From: JBBDRV01 sp040905285
GTDB lineage: Bacteria > Bacteroidota > Rhodothermia > Balneolales > Balneolaceae
Reading direction: 5' to 3'
DNA: 27,692 nucleotides
Assembly (NCBI GenBank): GCA_040905285.1
Contig: JBBDRV010000168.1
Coordinates: 1-27,692, forward strand
In this document: positions 24,301-27,692 of the stretch, one piece after another
How positions within the stretch are numbered: position 1 is the first letter of the stretch
Layout: every line of letters begins with the position of its first letter
Made by a program: the position numbers and the translations under genes
Notes under the pieces: generated by a model
Database searches by the model: none
Told to the model about the DNA's origin: nothing
Seen by the model: only the letters and a program-made list of their open reading frames with translations

Positions 24301-25869
24301 TTCTGTCTGCCAGTCCCCGGCGTTGAATTCGGCAACAAAACGGCTGTCGCCGGTTCCAATCTGTAAAAAACCGGCCAGATCATCGGCAGACAACCGCCCG
24401 TCAAAAACCAGACGGTCAATTTGCTGACCTCCCCACCGGCTGTCCCGTACGGACACGTCCACACTGATATATTCTTCAGACAACTCAAAACCACGTCCTT
24501 CCGCTGCTGCCTCGAAATACAGATTACTCTCATATGCCGGTTCATTCATCAACTCAGCTGCATTGATCCCGTTTCCGGCAAAGGAAGCCTGCCAATCCGG
24601 CAAATCATCAAAAATATTCTGCATGCGGATCTCTCCTTCCACTGTCTGCCGGCTGTGGCTGAAGATCATCCGCAGATCCGCTTCGCTCTCCAGCCAGTCC
24701 ACGTTCACAGAACCCTGCTCCAGGGCATATTCATCAAATACAACTTCTTCCACTGTCATACTCCCGGTAAACCGGCTCTCGCCGGGCTGATCGAAAATGA
24801 GTCCGCCGCTACCGGTAAAATCAAGCGATCCTATCACGGGAAACCCTGCTTTCCCCGTAAGCAGTGGTCCGTTGAAATGGCTCATATACAGAGTAAACTC
24901 ACTCAGGGACGGCTGCTCTCCCAAATGAAACCGCCCTTTCACATTCAGCTCTTCCAGGCCGTCTGCAGACAAATCCATTCTTACCCTGAGATCAGCCAGG
25001 GATCCCTCAATGCCGAGACTGCCTTCAAGATTCTGTTCCAGGGGAACATCCGCATAGGCCCTGATGTCCCGCCACGAAAGGGTTCCCAGTTCCAGTTCAG
25101 CCGCTATGTCCCGGTCCAATTCTGCCTCTGCCCGGCTTCTCACTATCGTCCTTCCGGTATTGACCAGTAATCTTTCAAGCGTGATATGATCCCCTTCAAT
25201 ACCGGCCGAAGCGCCTATGTCCACAGGCTGGATAAACCGTCCCTCGTCCAGAAGGAAGTGAAGATCCTCCACAGCTGCTGTCCATTCGTGGTCGTCATAA
25301 CCGATATGCCCCGCGAATTCCAGCTGCTCTATCAACAGCTTTCCGTCAGGCAGGGCCGGAGACACCACAGATGCCGAAGACTGATGCAGCCGAAGCTGAT
25401 GAATTTTCCAGAAGGGCATCCCTGCAGCGTCATCGCCGGGTTCCGTCTCTCCCGCCGCCGGCAGCTTTTCGTAATTCCATTCCTCCCCCGCATCCTGCTC
25501 CCCGTGTACGTTCAGTCCGGAGATGATGACTTCATCCAGCTCATAAGGCTCTCCTGCAAGATTAAAAATGGAGTACGAGATACGGAGAGTATCCGCAAAC
25601 AGCACCCTCTCCCCCCGCTCATCCAGAAGCTCCATTCCGGTCACAGTCACGCCGTTCCACAGATCGCCATCAAGTCGCTCAACAGACAGACTCCCGTTTA
25701 CCAGGGAACTCACCTCTTCTTCCGCCATGCCACGGAGATAGTTCAGCAGCAGATCACTCTGCAGGAGCCATCTCGCACCGGCCAACAGCAGCAGCAGGAA
25801 TAAAAAGGAACCCAGCAGCCATTTACGCAGCCTCATCCATTTTCCGGTATTTAATTTCTCTTCACTCAT
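21400..25869 (-). CDS. tamB: TamB (DUF490) translocation and assembly module protein
   Basis: A 1489-residue protein. A single N-terminal membrane anchor (about 18-36: LLGSFLFLLLLLAGARWLL) is followed by a very long run of beta-strands typical of the AsmA/TamB repeating groove, and a C-terminal TamB domain (about 1150-1489) ending NREGVDLRWNFDY. TamB spans the periplasm and works with a BamA-family barrel in outer-membrane protein or lipid transport. Its ATG (25869-25867) directly follows the stop codon of the upstream TamA-like gene (TAAATG, no gap), so the pair is translationally coupled. The length is normal to long for the family. Confidence 0.92.
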   Translation of the reverse strand: MSEEKLNTGKWMRLRKWLLGSFLFLLLLLAGARWLLQSDLLLNYLRGMAEEEVSSLVNGSLSVERLDGDLWNGVTVTGMELLDERGERVLFADTLRISYSIFNLAGEPYELDEVIISGLNVHGEQDAGEEWNYEKLPAAGETEPGDDAAGMPFWKIHQLRLHQSSASVVSPALPDGKLLIEQLEFAGHIGYDDHEWTAAVEDLHFLLDEGRFIQPVDIGASAGIEGDHITLERLLVNTGRTIVRSRAEAELDRDIAAELELGTLSWRDIRAYADVPLEQNLEGSLGIEGSLADLRVRMDLSADGLEELNVKGRFHLGEQPSLSEFTLYMSHFNGPLLTGKAGFPVIGSLDFTGSGGLIFDQPGESRFTGSMTVEEVVFDEYALEQGSVNVDWLESEADLRMIFSHSRQTVEGEIRMQNIFDDLPDWQASFAGNGINAAELMNEPAYESNLYFEAAAEGRGFELSEEYISVDVSVRDSRWGGQQIDRLVFDGRLSADDLAGFLQIGTGDSRFVAEFNAGDWQTEPAYTFSARFEEFNLTDLQGLEDFPTHLNVTIEGEGVHFSPEELEMTAAVEFDSSFVNYESIDRLEAAVQISDQIAVVTDAELESPIADAVFSFRQHLFNLRDPGNTLEMDTRIKDVSSLAPLLGIDNLQAGGEFRGNLYRRGDGELQFDADLRMEELVYDTLFTVNETTGSMSVLLLEDPEVELDLDIQGPAGNGFRLQLVSVAASTVLQDSLVNGSLSIDLRQDDDNSLFHSGSFEYMEDNLLVRTEEFVLRTPDRALSLQRPFDLSWKDRVVQMDTLHIESPGGSAYVQMSIPRLDENRQEVTVDARRLNLGTIQRLVLNESFAGALLSGRLHFIREGEDIRSGASLLLENIRMNDGSVDSLRAVADIDNNRLQTSIGAWFENEELLTVSGNVPFAADASPTPDDEFLEQPVEGEIRVPSRAISFWRQFLDEEIEFQSEGNFFFHSTLEGTAGDPALTGRVELTDGRLSGIPIDLVEFVFGYRHDSGNIRLDGSVHSRGSRIAGVEATLPLDMDMRTYQVNFPGDSDGIFVTARSDDLDLAILNDFLDPELMRDLRGRITGDFELNGTIGEPEPSGFLRLTGGSLRVIPTAVALSDMSMDVTMNPDRLRLDSFSVRSGPGRLTANGQVDLRDLQPGNLEINLSADQFRVANTADMNAIVDISSTLQGTSERPVLTGGVNFRSGFVNLQNFGEESVEDVRLEEDEEPGSMAFYDSLAVEMNVEFDRQFFIRNQQYLDMEVELAGILDLVKEPGADLEMFGSMEGVQGYAQPLGRNFEIDEAVVTFYGPIDNPEMNIRTFYTPPQADEEITLWYIIEGTVEDPEFSFESDPVLELQDIISYTLFGRPFYALDSWQQAVSGGGQGTTAADVAMDLLLDRASIVASQQLGIDVVQIDTNRTGSGSATTIKTGWYLNNRTFFAVLNEIAGTSPKTMFQLEYMIRRNLELVITQGDDNREGVDLRWNFDY

Positions 25870-27692
25870 TTAAAAAGCCTGTCCGATGCTGAAATGGAAA
25901 CCAAAACGGTTGAAGGCTGAACCATGTTCCTGCCCGTTATATCGTCGCAAATCTTCATCGGTGGGATTGATCTTATAACCGACATCCACCCGAACCGGCC
26001 CTATCGGGGACTCATACCTGATCCCGCCGCCGGTTCCGAACTGAAGCGAACGCTGACTCAGGTCATCCAGAGACCGCCAGACCTGCCCGCCGTCCAGAAA
26101 CACCGCCAGCCCCACTCCGCGAATCAGGGAAGCCAGGCTCTGCCTCAATTCTATATTAAAATTCAACATGGACCGCCCTCCTATGGGAATGTACCTGAGA
26201 AAATTACCGTCACTGTCCAGAACCGTCGCTTTTGGCCCGAGGTCTTGCCTGTTCCAGCCCCTCACACTATTTGTCCCGCCGGCAAAATAGCGGATGGTCG
26301 CCGGCAGACTCTCCTCTTCGCCGGATAAAAGAATACCTCCCTGGATCCTGTTTGCCAACAGCAGGGATCCGCTCAATTCGGTATAGCGCCGTACGTCCAG
26401 AGACGCCTTCTGATAACGGAACGTTCCCTCGCCGAACAGGCTGGAAAACTCCAGCAATGGCTGCAGAAGCCAGCCCTCACTCCCCCTGAACGTGCTGCTG
26501 TTATAAAACCCGCTTACGGTCACGGAGGCCGCATTATAATTCAGCACCGTATCCGGCAGGCTGATCTCCCCGCCTCCCGAAAGTTCGGAGTTGTATGTCA
26601 GTTCATAAGAGACCGACCCGGTCGTCCTCCGGTTATGCTGATAAATAAGGCTGTTTGAAAATCCGATTCGAAAAAGCTCAAACGCCGGTTCGACCAGATG
26701 CTGACCATAGGGCGAAGAGACAAAACTGCTTCGGGTGTTGAATACGTACGGTATCATGTAATCGACACCCAGCTGCTGTTCAATAAATGATGCGCGGCCG
26801 GTAGCCCTGAACCGGTGCCCCCACGTTCTCACATTCCGGTGCTGCCAGGTGAGCTGGCCTCTCAGCAATTCTTCACGGCCGAATCCAATCGTCGTTTCAA
26901 ATGACCGCTGCGGGTGCTCCCTTATCCTGACGGATAGTGCCAGGGTGCTGTCTGTCGGCTCATCCGGTATGCTGACAGTGGCAAACCTGAACAGGTGATG
27001 GTTAAAGAGCTCCCTTTGCGCTGTCTGCATTCTGCTCCGGCTGTAGGTGTCCCCTTCTTCTATACCCGTTTCACGGATTACCAGGTCTTCATCGACAGAA
27101 AGATTTCCGCTTACATCAAAAGAGGTGAACGTTTTCCTGGGTCCCGGAATATTAACAATGCGAAGGGACACTTCCCTGGCCAGCGTGTCTGTCTCGGCAT
27201 GGAATTCAACCTCTGCATAGGCAAATCCAGACTCTTCCATAGCCTCCATGAACAGCGCCTCCACATCCGTCTGCCTGACCAGCTGATAGCGATTCCCCTG
27301 CCGGTAGCTGTGCGTCTCCCTTGCCAGCCGGTATTCACGGCTGTTCCGCAGGATCTCCCTGTTTTCTTCCGTGCCGTCTATATCGACCTCCAGCTCGCTG
27401 ATCCGTAAAGGCTCGCCTTCACTGATCTCGAATACAACCCTCTTCTGCCACTCCTTCCTGACTTCTTCAATTCGATGGTTCACCTGCACCTGGTCGTATC
27501 CGCGTCTCTGGTAATACCTGCTGATGCGTATGGCATCCCGGCGGATTTCCGTTTCACGCAATACGTAATTATCTGTACGACCCAGTATCTTGCGAAAGAA
27601 CGAAGGCCGTTCTGTGGCAATGATATCTTTCAGCACCATGTCCGAATACATGTCATTGCCTTCCAATTGTACCTGCCAGACTTTGTCCTCTC
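25870..27692 (-). CDS. BamA/TamA-family outer-membrane protein, 5' end beyond the window
   Basis: At least 607 residues are visible. The frame stays open to the right edge: before the TTG at 27666 it reads VWQVQLEGND, the start of a POTRA repeat, so the true start and probable signal peptide lie outside. At least two POTRA-like repeats (LRISELEVDIDGT; RKTFTSFDVSGNLSVDEDLV) are followed by a surface-antigen 16-strand barrel with FAGGTNSVRGW (the VRGW/F motif of the family), and a C-terminal strand ending in Phe (FHFSIGQAF), the signal for BAM insertion. Coupling to tamB makes it the TamA partner; BamA itself is less likely. Confidence 0.9.
   Translation of the reverse strand, partial: EDKVWQVQLEGNDMYSDMVLKDIIATERPSFFRKILGRTDNYVLRETEIRRDAIRISRYYQRRGYDQVQVNHRIEEVRKEWQKRVVFEISEGEPLRISELEVDIDGTEENREILRNSREYRLARETHSYRQGNRYQLVRQTDVEALFMEAMEESGFAYAEVEFHAETDTLAREVSLRIVNIPGPRKTFTSFDVSGNLSVDEDLVIRETGIEEGDTYSRSRMQTAQRELFNHHLFRFATVSIPDEPTDSTLALSVRIREHPQRSFETTIGFGREELLRGQLTWQHRNVRTWGHRFRATGRASFIEQQLGVDYMIPYVFNTRSSFVSSPYGQHLVEPAFELFRIGFSNSLIYQHNRRTTGSVSYELTYNSELSGGGEISLPDTVLNYNAASVTVSGFYNSSTFRGSEGWLLQPLLEFSSLFGEGTFRYQKASLDVRRYTELSGSLLLANRIQGGILLSGEEESLPATIRYFAGGTNSVRGWNRQDLGPKATVLDSDGNFLRYIPIGGRSMLNFNIELRQSLASLIRGVGLAVFLDGGQVWRSLDDLSQRSLQFGTGGGIRYESPIGPVRVDVGYKINPTDEDLRRYNGQEHGSAFNRFGFHFSIGQAF

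Noticed and set aside
1..27692. CRISPR arrays, rRNA genes and insertion sequences
   Set aside because: No regularly spaced repeats, no rRNA-like stretches and no transposase reading frames were seen.

Overview
The window looks like a chromosomal segment from the Bacteroidota/Rhodothermota/Balneolota group. The evidence is a SusC/SusD pair with an STN domain, an ECF sigma factor/FecR anti-sigma pair, TamA/TamB-type envelope genes and weak Shine-Dalgarno sites. GC is roughly 50% in the core and clearly lower in the island. A balneolota-like halophile is my best guess; this is inference from gene content, not a phylogeny.

Layout. (1) 330-8640, all minus strand: ECF sigma factor, FecR-type anti-sigma, SusC-type TonB-dependent transporter with an STN signalling domain, SusD-like lipoprotein, and a Tat-exported amidohydrolase. 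Together they form a self-regulated outer-membrane uptake locus. (2) 8872-10713: a small unknown gene and a divergent HTH regulator sharing a palindromic operator, then a CNNM/CBS membrane protein. (3) 10826-13138: a large secreted protein with two alpha/beta-hydrolase domains, the first glucuronoyl-esterase (CE15)-like.

(4) 13383-19441: a compact integrative element of about 6.0 kb inserted in the 3' end of a tRNA-Leu(GAG) gene. It is bounded by a perfect 20-bp direct repeat. It carries a tyrosine recombinase, an unrecognised gene, an HTH/Xis-like gene overlapping a RepA-like AAA ATPase, a cluster of GGTCA motifs that may be an origin, a likely gene remnant, an XRE repressor with its own operator, and two AT-rich cargo genes (a TPR lipoprotein and a small secreted protein). 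No relaxase or coupling protein is visible. The tRNA terminator has been left on the far side of the element, and a 22-bp repeat lies just inside both ends.

(5) 19757-27692: a metzincin-type metalloprotease whose catalytic domain seems to be interrupted by a coiled coil, a GroES-like protein, and a tamB gene directly abutting a BamA/TamA-family outer-membrane protein gene that runs off the right edge.

The least described parts are the minimal tRNA-Leu element with its cargo, the split metzincin, and the tandem-hydrolase enzyme. No CRISPR array, rRNA or insertion sequence was seen.
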